The translations under genes and the position numbers were made by a program. The notes below the pieces were generated by a model. The model was not told the DNA's origin. It was given only the letters and a program-made list of their open reading frames with translations, and did not search any database. This document shows, piece after piece, positions 24,771-32,513 of a stretch of 57,920 bases of DNA. The first letter of the stretch is position 1. Every line of letters begins with the position of its first letter. The DNA is from a virus, in IMG/VR virus record IMGVR_UViG_3300011115_000450, positions 1 to 57,920 of that record. One strand, given 5' to 3'.

Positions 24771-25643
24771 TTAAGCCCAAGTGCCAACGCTGGTATTAGC
24801 ACCAGTGATGCCTATCGGATAGATTAGCATGTAAGACCCTTGGATAATAGTCGAAGTTGTCGGAACCGCGCTGTATGCGAACTGTGGGTTCAAGCCAACA
24901 ACGTCAGTTGCAACGTCGATCACACCCTTGATAAGCACGTTATGGCTTGATGCTGCCGCAGCTGAAGCCGCAGATACGGTCACAAGCGTTGAGAAACCTG
25001 TAGAAATGTTGTTGCCCATTTGGTTGGCAGCAGCAGGAGTAAGTGCCAAAGCTGCCGTATCCGATATGACCGTATACTGATGCGATGTTAGCGTTCCGCT
25101 TGTTACAGCAAGTGCATATTGGATTGCCGCAGCGTTGGCTGATGTCTTTGCCGTTGAAAAGTAAATTTCATATGCGTATCGAACACCCGCCGTTAAATTG
25201 CACCCAACGCCAAAGATGGAGAATGTGGTTGCCGCAGTGGGGCCAGTTCTTACAGCGTTTAAGGCATAATACTGAGCAGTAGGAATGACCCCACGCTGTT
25301 GAGACAGTGGTGTCCCCATGAAGATTGGGTTTGCGGATGGGCTTCCAAACTCAAGTGTCCCTGTTGCAGCTGTGGCAAGAACCACGCCAGCGGCAATGTT
25401 GATAGGGGCCGTCGATGTCGTTCCAGCCTTGATTGACACTGTGGCTTGTGGCGACGTTACACCAAACCCAGTGTTGCCGTTTGATTCTGTGCGCGACCGT
25501 TCAACACCATTGGTCGCTATGCCAATAGCACCAGCCGCAGGGAAGAAGATCCCAGTATCTGCATCCGTTCCCTGATAGGCTGGAACCGCAGCTGTCCCAT
25601 CCAACCCGCTTATACCGCTTGTCGCATTGAGGAGGATTGTCAT
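24771..25643 (-). CDS. Tail fibre-like protein (290 aa)
   Basis: A 290-residue Ala/Thr-rich protein. The N-terminal 100 residues carry GTDADTGIFFPAAGAIGIAT, GVERSRTESNGNTGFGVTSP and KAGTTSTAPINIAAGVVL, typical of beta-helical phage fibre shafts. The C-terminal part (FSIFGVGCNLTAGVRYAYEI onward) forms a different, compact beta domain. Likely a structural fibre or a receptor-binding tip. Confidence 0.65.
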   Translation of the reverse strand: MTILLNATSGISGLDGTAAVPAYQGTDADTGIFFPAAGAIGIATNGVERSRTESNGNTGFGVTSPQATVSIKAGTTSTAPINIAAGVVLATAATGTLEFGSPSANPIFMGTPLSQQRGVIPTAQYYALNAVRTGPTAATTFSIFGVGCNLTAGVRYAYEIYFSTAKTSANAAAIQYALAVTSGTLTSHQYTVISDTAALALTPAAANQMGNNISTGFSTLVTVSAASAAAASSHNVLIKGVIDVATDVVGLNPQFAYSAVPTTSTIIQGSYMLIYPIGITGANTSVGTWA

Positions 25644-25646
25644 GGT

Positions 25647-27005
25647 TTATGTCCCTGATAGCTGATACTGAGGTGAAAATGTGTAGTTAGTTCCAGATGT
25701 CGGCGCAAATGATGATCCTGCATCAAGGTTTGCTGGAGTTGTAAAAACAAAAGCTGGAGTAGACGATGCCAAACCAGTTGCGTCTGTTACATAGCTAAAA
25801 TCAGAAATTGTATATGTTCCAGTAGTTGTTGTTGGTGTAGCGGTGTTAGGTATTGTTACGTTTGTTAAAGTTTGGTTTCGCACAATATTACCATTCACTG
25901 ACATTTTTACAAAAACAGTTGTATAAATACTAAAACTATTGCCTTTTGCCTTGCCAACTAAATACACATTACCGCTTTGGTAAAATGTAGAAAGCGCAAC
26001 AACCCCATCAGTAGTCCCTCCAGTCAATGTTAAACTTTTGAAAGATGAAACACTTAAATCAGACATGGCTATTTTTAGAAACCCAGCTTGATTTTTCCCC
26101 GCCCCATAAGCGTCAACAATCGCTACAGCAAGATAAAAATATGTGCCGTCTGAAACAAATTGTTTGTTAACGCCAAATGTGTAAACTGAAGAAGGTGGAG
26201 AAATAATATTAAATGCTAAGTTTGTTCCAGATGTATTGTATTTTGAAAAAAAGATAGCTTGCGTAGTTATAGTAGCGGAATTGTATGAAAACCCTGATAA
26301 AACATATATATTGTCAGCTGAGTCAATGTATGTTTCAAGCGGATAATTTGCGCCCGCCCCTGCAACTCCAGTATATGTGATTTCTCTTTGCCACGTTATT
26401 GCAGCAGTTGCTGCGGATAGTTTCATTATAACCGTTCGCATAACAGTTGCTGTTATTTTATATACGCAAAGAATAACTTCTCCTGCATTGTTTATGTTGA
26501 TATTTGAAGTGCCATAAATTGTTCCAGATTCAGCAAGATTCTTTTGCCATTGAATTGCAAATGATGAGTTGTATTTAATGATGTAAAACCCAGTCGCGCT
26601 AAAACCAACGGCATAAAGATTGCCTGATGAGTCTAAAGTGCAATCCAAGAACTGTGTTATACCTGTAACGGTCCTGTAATTTATCGCTGTTGTTGAAATT
26701 GGACTAGCAGGGATAACGCATAATGACCCTAATCCCTGTGTTATAGAACAAATTTGCGAGCCAACTCGCTTGGGCCTGAAAAGACCACCCGTGTAATATG
26801 TTGATGCCGAGGATGTTAAATCAGCTGTTAAATTTGCGTTATACGCTTGGCTATCGGTTCCAAGAACTGACCCATCCGTAAACTGAACAAGACTTTCAAT
26901 CGTAAAATTTATTAGCCCTTGAGATTGGATAAGAAGATACGGGCTTGATCTTCCAAACCCATATGCTCTTGCAGATGTTGCCCCAAGTGTGTTGATTAAA
27001 GGCAT
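25647..27005 (-). CDS. Beta-propeller-like tail protein of low GC content (452 aa)
   Basis: A 452-residue beta protein with propeller-like repeats: LDSSGNLYAVGFSATGFYIIK, NINNAGEVILCVYK, IDSADNIYVLSGFSY, DGTYFYLAVAI and QSGNVYLVGKAKG, most with an aspartate or asparagine before a turn and an aromatic strand (quoted in pieces). The DNA is visibly richer in A and T than the genes on both sides. Recent acquisition of a host-recognition gene would explain both features. The ribosome site is weak (AAGTAGGTT). Confidence 0.6.
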   Translation of the reverse strand: MPLINTLGATSARAYGFGRSSPYLLIQSQGLINFTIESLVQFTDGSVLGTDSQAYNANLTADLTSSASTYYTGGLFRPKRVGSQICSITQGLGSLCVIPASPISTTAINYRTVTGITQFLDCTLDSSGNLYAVGFSATGFYIIKYNSSFAIQWQKNLAESGTIYGTSNININNAGEVILCVYKITATVMRTVIMKLSAATAAITWQREITYTGVAGAGANYPLETYIDSADNIYVLSGFSYNSATITTQAIFFSKYNTSGTNLAFNIISPPSSVYTFGVNKQFVSDGTYFYLAVAIVDAYGAGKNQAGFLKIAMSDLSVSSFKSLTLTGGTTDGVVALSTFYQSGNVYLVGKAKGNSFSIYTTVFVKMSVNGNIVRNQTLTNVTIPNTATPTTTTGTYTISDFSYVTDATGLASSTPAFVFTTPANLDAGSSFAPTSGTNYTFSPQYQLSGT

Positions 27006-27012
27006 AGATAAC

Positions 27013-27555
27013 CTACTTAAACTGTGACAATGTTGCTAGGGCAGTAAATGCGGCTGATCCAGTTTTGATGATTGTGTATGTGTAAACGTCTATGCCAGAG
27101 GCGTTTCCAGCTGTGGGAGCAGCTCCACCTTGCCACTTTGGCGTTACGGATGCTCCATCAACAGTCATAGCCGTTTGATAATATGAAGCTCCTGATGCAC
27201 CCTGTGTAACCATGAACACAACCGTTACAGCCTGACCTGTTGCCAAAACGGTGTTTAGGCTTGTTGTTCCATTCCCGCGAAAATTTACCGTGAATGTTCC
27301 TGATGCCGCCGTTGTATAATACAAGACTGATTGGGTCAGCACATCATAGTTCAAAGCACCAGTTGCTGCAGATGCAGATACCGTGACGGTTTCACCAATG
27401 TTCTGGAATGTGGCAGCAAGGGTGTTTGTGCCGCTGGTAGGCGTGTCACTTAGCAGCTTAGTTCCAGATGTTGGCAACTGAAGCACGTTGGCAACAGCAG
27501 TGGACGATGCCTGAAGCTCCGTATATCCAGCAGATCCTGAAATTCGTAATGGCAT
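27013..27555 (-). CDS. Fibre-like structural protein (180 aa)
   Basis: A 180-residue beta-rich protein: MPLRISGSAGYTELQASS at the start, GTNTLAATFQNIGETVTV, GTFTVNFRGNGTTSLN and YTIIKTGSAAFTALATLSQF. The Thr/Ser/Ala composition and repeating short strands are those of small appendage proteins. It lies in the run of fibre-like genes. No catalytic motif seen. Confidence 0.6.
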   Translation of the reverse strand: MPLRISGSAGYTELQASSTAVANVLQLPTSGTKLLSDTPTSGTNTLAATFQNIGETVTVSASAATGALNYDVLTQSVLYYTTAASGTFTVNFRGNGTTSLNTVLATGQAVTVVFMVTQGASGASYYQTAMTVDGASVTPKWQGGAAPTAGNASGIDVYTYTIIKTGSAAFTALATLSQFK

Positions 27556-27565
27556 GACTCTATCC

Positions 27566-27775
27566 TTAAATAATGGCCCAAGAGCTGCCAGTCGGGATTG
27601 TTACTGTGACGCCAGTGTTGATCGTAACAGGGCCAGTAGACGAAGCGTTCTGTCCCGTGGAGATGGTATAGCTGGATGATACGGTCTGATCGTTCTGGTA
27701 AAAAATCTGGTTGCCGGAGCTGCCTGTCGGCTGCGTCGGGTTTGGGATCGTATCAAGATAACCTGTTCCAGACAT
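27566..27775 (-). CDS. Small structural protein (69 aa)
   Basis: Sixty-nine residues with NQIFYQNDQTVSSSYTISTG and ASSTGPVTINTGVTVTIP followed by GSSWAII. I recognise this as a common short phage structural protein, probably a short beta-helix or fibre cap, but have no assigned function. GGGGGC precedes the ATG. Confidence 0.6.
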   Translation of the reverse strand: MSGTGYLDTIPNPTQPTGSSGNQIFYQNDQTVSSSYTISTGQNASSTGPVTINTGVTVTIPTGSSWAII

Positions 27776-27787
27776 ATCTGCCCCCTG

Positions 27788-28114
27788 TTAGGTAATGTTC
27801 AGAACGGACACGATGGCATCAGCAGACGTTACCGTATTGGAAATAACCTTCAATGCGTCGCCTGTAATCAGCACAACCTTTTGATCGCCACCAATCGCCA
27901 CAAACGTGCGCCCTACTGGAATCGTAGCGTTATTCACAATGTAGTAGTCAACGGCTGAACGAGTGAAATACAGGCTTGCCGTAATTGCCGAAGCCGATGT
28001 GTTACAGATCGTCGCACCGATAATGGTTGTCTGTGTTGCAGCTGCCACCGTGACAAGGGTTGAGGCGGCGGTGGTAACATTCTTTGCTGCGTAAGACGTA
28101 AATGTGTTTGCCAT
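27788..28114 (-). CDS. Structural protein (108 aa)
   Basis: The ATG at 28114 is preceded by GGAGACCAAAG, so the longer frame beginning at 28159 is rejected. The 108-residue product (MANTFTSYAAKNVTTAAS, TIIGATICNTSASAITASLYF, DYYIVNNATIPVGRTFVAIG) is beta-rich and lacks charged clusters, as in small head or tail decoration proteins. Role unknown. Confidence 0.6.
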   Translation of the reverse strand: MANTFTSYAAKNVTTAASTLVTVAAATQTTIIGATICNTSASAITASLYFTRSAVDYYIVNNATIPVGRTFVAIGGDQKVVLITGDALKVISNTVTSADAIVSVLNIT

Positions 28115-28125
28115 CTTTGGTCTCC

Positions 28126-28593
28126 TTAGAACCCAAATACCTTCTGGATAAGCTGCCACTTACCAGATGTGCTGTTATACATGAAAGTCAGATAGTCATA
28201 TTTACCAGCACCGCTTGTCGCTGACGGCAAAGCAATATCTGTCGAACCCTGATATGTCGATCCCCACGAGAACGTCTGGACGGCATCAGACTTGAGCCGG
28301 ATCATCAGACGCTGGCAATCAGTGGGGGTTCCCGTTGGGTTTGCGATTGTCAAAGCACCAATGGTCTGTGTGTTGAACTGCTCGGCAATGTCTGTCGTGT
28401 CGATGTTTGGCGTGATTGTCCTCGCATCAGCAACAAGGACAACACGGACAGAGAACGCCAGAGGAATGGTTGCAAGCGTTGTGCGGTAGGTTGCGCCGTT
28501 CTGAACAATCATCAAAGACGAGCTTGCAGAGACCGTTGGAGCCAACGGAAGCTGCGAAATTGAGATTGGGACAAGATTTGACGGGACGCTCAT
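28126..28593 (-). CDS. Fibre-like structural protein (155 aa)
   Basis: A 155-residue beta protein: ISISQLPLAPTVSASSSLMI, then ADARTITPNIDTTDIAEQFN, ALTIANPTGTPTDCQRLMIR and YDYLTFMYNSTSGKWQLIQK. The latter half resembles the repeated capping segment found in many phage fibre proteins. Its start overlaps the stop of the zinc-ribbon-like gene. Confidence 0.6.
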   Translation of the reverse strand: MSVPSNLVPISISQLPLAPTVSASSSLMIVQNGATYRTTLATIPLAFSVRVVLVADARTITPNIDTTDIAEQFNTQTIGALTIANPTGTPTDCQRLMIRLKSDAVQTFSWGSTYQGSTDIALPSATSGAGKYDYLTFMYNSTSGKWQLIQKVFGF

Positions 28594-28892
28594 GGAATGA
28601 AATATCCGTTCATGTTTTCGTTGATGATGAAGTAGTTGTCATCTTCCGTAACGATCCCAGCAGGGTCTGTCGCTATATTAACATCAGGCCGCACAAAAGG
28701 TAAGGTAATCTTTTCAGGCTGTCTGGCCGGCAAACGATACGGATCTAGCTCATCACGGTCAGCCAGACACACGCGCAACCCCGGAGAGTTCATATCTGGA
28801 AACAGTTCGTCCAGAGACATCTTCCTATTGCATCGGTCACATACGCCGATGCCCAATGTAGATCTGCCTCGTGTGTCCAGATAAATTGGCAT
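28590..28892 (-). CDS. Zinc-ribbon-like phage protein (100 aa)
   Basis: The chosen start is ATG 28892, directly after the stop of the connector-like gene; the longer frame has no ribosome site. The protein begins MPIYLDTRGRSTLGIGVCDR and has Cys18 and Cys21 (CDRC), Cys42 and DELDPYRLPARQPEKITLPF. The CxxC pair and conserved DPYRLP stretch are familiar from a widespread short protein in head-tail regions of podoviruses. One of the four expected zinc ligands is not a cysteine here. Function unknown. Confidence 0.6.
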   Translation of the reverse strand: MPIYLDTRGRSTLGIGVCDRCNRKMSLDELFPDMNSPGLRVCLADRDELDPYRLPARQPEKITLPFVRPDVNIATDPAGIVTEDDNYFIINENMNGYFIP

Positions 28893-28893
28893 G

Positions 28894-29949
28894 TTATGTC
28901 GTATACATTGAGATGTTTGGAGCAACCATGAACGGAGAGTTATCACGCTCTTCGTTGAAGGCGGCGGTCATTTCACGGGCAGCAATAGGCTGAAGCCGCT
29001 CTGCCATAGCAATGTCCACCTGTGGGATCTCGTAGCACAAGCGAAGAGCCAGTTCCCATGTGATCGCATCAACCCAACGCTGCGGCAGTTCGATTGTCTG
29101 CTGCAATGTGCCAACATCCATAATGTGACGTTGCCGCCAAGTCACGAATTGCGCGAACTGAGCTTGGTTATCAGGGACTGGCCAAAGTCGCGCAATCGGC
29201 GCAGCGAGTTGGCGATCCAGCCAAAACTGCAAAGGGCGACCTTGAAAGGTTTTGTTAGGAAGGTTGGTGTAGTCATCTTGATTGAGACGAGCGAAAGGAA
29301 TCTCTGTCGGATTTCCTGCCACGACAAATTCTGCCACATCGAGCGTTGCTCCACCTGTTTCACGGACTTTCCAATACTGAGCTTGGATGCTTGGATTGAG
29401 ATCATACCAATTCCAACCGCCAGCAGTGTATGTTGTTGCGCCGGGGGAGAGAACGTCAACGTATGTGATGTTGTCCAAGGAATACGAAAAAACTAGCGTA
29501 TAACTTGCGGCAGTTTTCATATTGATGCCAAGCGTCGTTACGATTTGCGCTTGAGACAGATTTAGGACGATGTTTCCGTTCGGAGCCGTTTGAGTGCAAG
29601 CCGTCGTAAGATCCTCATCTTCCGCATAGTCGGCGGTTCCCGAACTGGATGTTGCCGTCCCATTGAAACGGGACAACCACCGATAGTTTGAGTTGAGAAG
29701 ATCCACAGTCCCCGTCGGCATAGTCACATAGCCATTGCCAAGGTAGAAAGGCAGGATCAGCTTCTCAATGGTCCAGAGCTGGATGCCTTTGTTGCACAGA
29801 GCAGAAATCATCAAATAAAGGCTTTTCAGGGCGGTGTCCTGCATCTCAGACGAGACTGTTTCAGGCGGGACTTTCACCCGTCTGAACGCCTGGTCCAAAA
29901 TGCTATTCGTATTGAATAGCGTTGCGCTGACCGTCCCTGACGTAGCCAT
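28894..29949 (-). CDS. Head-completion / tail-accessory protein, gp4-like, with inserted beta-sandwich (351 aa)
   Basis: The flanks (MISALCNKGIQLWTIEKLIL, LARLNQDDYTNLPNKTFQGRP-like part, APIARLWPVPDN and ITWELALRLCYEIPQVD) follow a pattern seen in P22 gp4-like connector proteins of podoviruses. Between residues about 110 and 210 lies an inserted segment (DLTTACTQTAPNGNIVLNL, TAASYTLVFSYSLDNITYVD, YWKVRETGGATLDVAEFVV) that resembles an F5/8 type C (discoidin-like) carbohydrate-binding sandwich. I infer a connector with an added binding domain. Assignment by pattern only. Confidence 0.55.
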   Translation of the reverse strand: MATSGTVSATLFNTNSILDQAFRRVKVPPETVSSEMQDTALKSLYLMISALCNKGIQLWTIEKLILPFYLGNGYVTMPTGTVDLLNSNYRWLSRFNGTATSSSGTADYAEDEDLTTACTQTAPNGNIVLNLSQAQIVTTLGINMKTAASYTLVFSYSLDNITYVDVLSPGATTYTAGGWNWYDLNPSIQAQYWKVRETGGATLDVAEFVVAGNPTEIPFARLNQDDYTNLPNKTFQGRPLQFWLDRQLAAPIARLWPVPDNQAQFAQFVTWRQRHIMDVGTLQQTIELPQRWVDAITWELALRLCYEIPQVDIAMAERLQPIAAREMTAAFNEERDNSPFMVAPNISMYTT

Positions 29950-30842
29950 TAGATCTTACCGCCTTTTTTACGAGCGATGCCCTGCAATGCAAGAGGTGAT
30001 GGTGGAGTTGCATTATCAAGATCAGGACCAGCATTGCTGTTCTGACCAATCATTCCGGGGAGTTTAGGGCCACCGGAAGGATACTGCTTTGGTGGCTCTA
30101 CCTTTTTGGTGAAGCCCTTGTCGGAACGCATCTTGCGCATCCCACCCATAGCAAAGCCCTCTGGATCTGACTCATAACCAGTCTGCTTGCGGGTGTTGTA
30201 AAGGTTTTTCAGCGACTTGTTCAGCTGCCTTGCGGGAGCCATCGCATTGTCTTGAACTTCACGGGATGCTTTAGCTACCTCGGTGCGTTCAGACCGCATA
30301 CCACCTTCAGCATAACCGCCTTTGGCTTTCTTCATAATTGCGCCACCGCGCTTCTTCTGAACAATGTCAGCAAGTTCCTGTTCAGCCTTTGTCCGAGATA
30401 CACCGTAATTGTAGTTGCTCTTTACTGGCTTTGGCGATTCATCTTCGCCGCTTCCAATAACAATCGCTGGCTCCCCAGCTTTGCCCATTCGGACGCCGGG
30501 CATACTATATTGCTTGCGCACAAACTCAGGCTGGCTTGTCGATCCCGACCGGTAATCGTTCTCTTCCGCAACATTCTTCATGCGAGAACCAGCTTTATCA
30601 GGGGTAAAGCTCTCATCACCGGGGCCATGTGGCCCAACATCAACTTTTGGTTTGGGCTTTGCCAATTCGGTTCCATACATTTTGCCACGGAACTCAAATG
30701 TCTTGTCGCCGCGCTTACGGGCTTCGCCAAAGGCATCGTTAAACTGAGAGCGGATAGACCCGCCTTCAGCCTTCTTCATAACCTTGCCACCCCAGCAATA
30801 GTGGCCTTCCATCATTTGCTGTTTTGTCTTGAAGCCCTTCAT
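29949..30842 (-). CDS. Basic lysine/glycine-rich virion protein (297 aa)
   Basis: A 297-residue, strongly basic, low-complexity protein. It contains KKAEGGSIRSQF, KKRGGAIMKKAKGGYAEGG, MGGMRKMRSDKGF and ends ARKKGGKI. No globular domain is evident. The KxEGG/KGG words recur in at least five other virion proteins here. Possible roles are DNA binding inside the capsid or attachment of minor proteins; neither can be chosen from sequence. AGGAGAGCAAA precedes the ATG. Confidence 0.55.
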   Translation of the reverse strand: MKGFKTKQQMMEGHYCWGGKVMKKAEGGSIRSQFNDAFGEARKRGDKTFEFRGKMYGTELAKPKPKVDVGPHGPGDESFTPDKAGSRMKNVAEENDYRSGSTSQPEFVRKQYSMPGVRMGKAGEPAIVIGSGEDESPKPVKSNYNYGVSRTKAEQELADIVQKKRGGAIMKKAKGGYAEGGMRSERTEVAKASREVQDNAMAPARQLNKSLKNLYNTRKQTGYESDPEGFAMGGMRKMRSDKGFTKKVEPPKQYPSGGPKLPGMIGQNSNAGPDLDNATPPSPLALQGIARKKGGKI

Positions 30843-30994
30843 TTTGCTCTCCTAGCGGCAGCTGCGTTGTCAACGAGATTGGGGTATGGGCGACCAGCTT
30901 TCTTGGCCGAGGCTTTGGCAGATGCAACCTGAGAAGGAGTCAGCGTTTTGCTCTTCTTCTTTGGGTTCTTAGTTTCCCAAAACTTCTTTTCCAT
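30839..30994 (-). CDS. Small basic protein (51 aa)
   Basis: A 51-residue frame: MEKKFWETKNPKKKSKTL, then SQVASAKASAKKAGRPYPNL and VDNAAAARRAK. It is highly basic with an alanine-rich helix, and matches a small conserved protein I associate with podovirus structural regions. The start lies just after the DUF6321 gene stop, and the stop overlaps the next start (ATGA). Confidence 0.65.
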   Translation of the reverse strand: MEKKFWETKNPKKKSKTLTPSQVASAKASAKKAGRPYPNLVDNAAAARRAK

Positions 30995-30995
30995 A

Positions 30996-31244
30996 TCAGC
31001 AACCCCATGCTTTCAACGATTTGTTGATACGGCTATTGGGATCGTTGGCCGTCTTAGATGATGTCAGTTTGCTTTTCATCCCAGACATTCTGGCGCAAAA
31101 TGACTTATGGCGCGGATTATCGGAATCTTTGCTTGGAGCTTTCAGGTTCATTCCTTGGGCCTTAGCAGAGGCTCGACCCTTTGCATTTAAGCCGCCGGAA
31201 GGGTTTTTGCCTTCTTTACGTTGCCATGCAGGGGTCTTTGCCAT
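30996..31244 (-). CDS. DUF6321-like protein (82 aa)
   Basis: Begins MAKTPAWQRKEGKNPSGGLN and contains GRASAKAQG, then KSFCARMSGMKSKLTSSKTA and NDPNSRINKSLKAWGC. This matches the DUF6321 family of small basic phage proteins found mainly in marine and environmental phages. Function is not established; the location among head genes suggests a capsid-associated protein. The longer frame to 31271 was rejected because it overlaps the upstream gene end without a ribosome site. Confidence 0.75.
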   Translation of the reverse strand: MAKTPAWQRKEGKNPSGGLNAKGRASAKAQGMNLKAPSKDSDNPRHKSFCARMSGMKSKLTSSKTANDPNSRINKSLKAWGC

Positions 31245-31249
31245 GTCGA

Positions 31250-31654
31250 TTATCCGTAGGTTTTGATGCACTCAAGGACGATGGTATACATATCACCAGC
31301 AGAAGCATCTGATGTGGTAAACGCCACATTGCCTGTCTTTCCGGTTCCTGCATTGTTCTGCAAGCCGCCAAACGAGTCAAAGCTCATATCGTAGGTAGTA
31401 TTCTGAGGGATCACCCAGCAGAACAAATCTGTGGTTGCATCCCAAAGGATGCGAACTTCCATACCATGAGTGTTGGCCCAGATGCGGTTGATCTTCACAC
31501 CAGTGCAAGCCTGACCAAATTGGTTAACTGCAAGGTTGGCAACGATCACTTTGTTGACAGCGGTTTCACCAGTGCCATCAGAGATGTTGGTAAACTTTTG
31601 GATTACAAGACGGTCCCCATCGAGAAGCGTCTGTGTTGCTACTGTATCGACCAT
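31250..31654 (-). CDS. Structural protein (134 aa)
   Basis: A 134-residue beta-rich protein: LLDGDRLVIQKFTNISDGTG, ETAVNKVIVANL, GVKINRIWANTHGMEVRILW, FCWVIPQNTTYDMSFDSFGG. Regular alternation of strands without catalytic motifs fits a small capsid- or tail-associated structural protein, which I recall as common beside this capsid type. GGAGGG precedes the ATG. Confidence 0.6.
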   Translation of the reverse strand: MVDTVATQTLLDGDRLVIQKFTNISDGTGETAVNKVIVANLAVNQFGQACTGVKINRIWANTHGMEVRILWDATTDLFCWVIPQNTTYDMSFDSFGGLQNNAGTGKTGNVAFTTSDASAGDMYTIVLECIKTYG

Positions 31655-31675
31655 AATACCCTCCTATGGGAAGAA

Positions 31676-31693
31676 GGGGGGATTGCTCCCCCC
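31676..31693 (-). promoter_or_regulatory. GNRA-type hairpin between structural genes
   Basis: On the minus strand GGGGGGA-GCAA-TCCCCCC forms a 7-bp perfect stem with a GCAA (GNRA) tetraloop. It lies between the genes ending at 31699 and starting at 31654, with no following U-tract. It is more likely an mRNA-stabilising or processing element than a full terminator. Confidence 0.6.
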
Positions 31694-31698
31694 AATCA

Positions 31699-32427
31699 TT
31701 AAGCAGGGGTTACGCCGATTGCAGCAGTCTGCGTTGCATTTGGACCAGCCTGTGCGCCAGTCAGAGCAATGCCGATTACAAGGCGACGAGAGCCGTTTGC
31801 CGCAGTCGAAGCTGGCAGGAATGTGCCACGAACGTCGCCAGTTGCGTTTGTCGCTGGAGAAGTCGTATCAGCGGCAGTGAACGTGCCAGCATTGTCAGCA
31901 ACAGCGTTATTCCAGCCAGTGCGGAACAGGTAGCCAGCATCGGTCACGCGATATGGCAAGCCAAACGTATCACCATTGCCAACCGACAAGTTGCCAGTCA
32001 GAGCAGCAGATACCGCCACCTGAGTGATGGTCACAAATGCTTTCTTGCCGCTTACAGTGCTAGTGCCGTTGCAAGTCAGCAATTCAGTCTGGGCCTGACC
32101 ATAGTAGTCAGTGCCAGTGACCGTTACGGTCTGGGTCGTGTTACCAGCGTTTGAGGTCACGATTGACACGTTACGAGCATAGTCAAATGTCGCCACACCA
32201 GAAGTCGCCGATGCGCCATTGATCGTTGCATTACCAGCAGCAGCAACAGCCTGAGCAGCGCAAACTGCGGTGGCCGACAGTGCGGCAGGAACAATGTCAA
32301 AGGTATAAGTGCGTCCAAGTGGGCCAACGCCACGACCAATTACGCCGGGGTTCCCGCCGGATGCCCAGCTGTTTGTCTGAGGACCAGTAGCAGTCCCCAT
32401 ATATAAATCGTCACTCTGTTGTCCCAT
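31699..32427 (-). CDS. Abundant-type structural protein next to the capsid gene (242 aa)
   Basis: The start is ATG 32427, preceded by AGGAGCAGACCA; the longer open frame runs back through the hairpin and capsid stop and is not used. The protein begins MGQQSDDLYMGTATGPQTN and contains NPGVIGRGVGPLGRTYTFDI, repeats of short beta strands, and ends VIGIALTGAQAGP..AAIGVTPA. Its Ala/Thr/Gly composition and location immediately after the capsid gene suggest a decoration or minor head protein. RNA hairpins flank it on both sides. Confidence 0.6.
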   Translation of the reverse strand: MGQQSDDLYMGTATGPQTNSWASGGNPGVIGRGVGPLGRTYTFDIVPAALSATAVCAAQAVAAAGNATINGASATSGVATFDYARNVSIVTSNAGNTTQTVTVTGTDYYGQAQTELLTCNGTSTVSGKKAFVTITQVAVSAALTGNLSVGNGDTFGLPYRVTDAGYLFRTGWNNAVADNAGTFTAADTTSPATNATGDVRGTFLPASTAANGSRRLVIGIALTGAQAGPNATQTAAIGVTPA

Positions 32428-32478
32428 TGGTCTGCTCCTTGAAAAGTTTGACCGTTTCAGATGATGTAGTATGCAACA

Positions 32479-32503
32479 AAGGGGTGGAAATATCCACCCC
32501 CTT
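32479..32503 (-). promoter_or_regulatory. Hairpin after the major capsid gene
   Basis: On the minus strand AAGGGGGTGGA-TATT-TCCACCCCTT forms a strong stem with one bulged base directly after the capsid stop. No U-tract follows in the direction of late transcription. In the opposite direction a run of seven T follows. It likely attenuates or stabilises the late mRNA at the capsid boundary. Confidence 0.6.
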
Positions 32504-32513
32504 GCTAGTTTTT

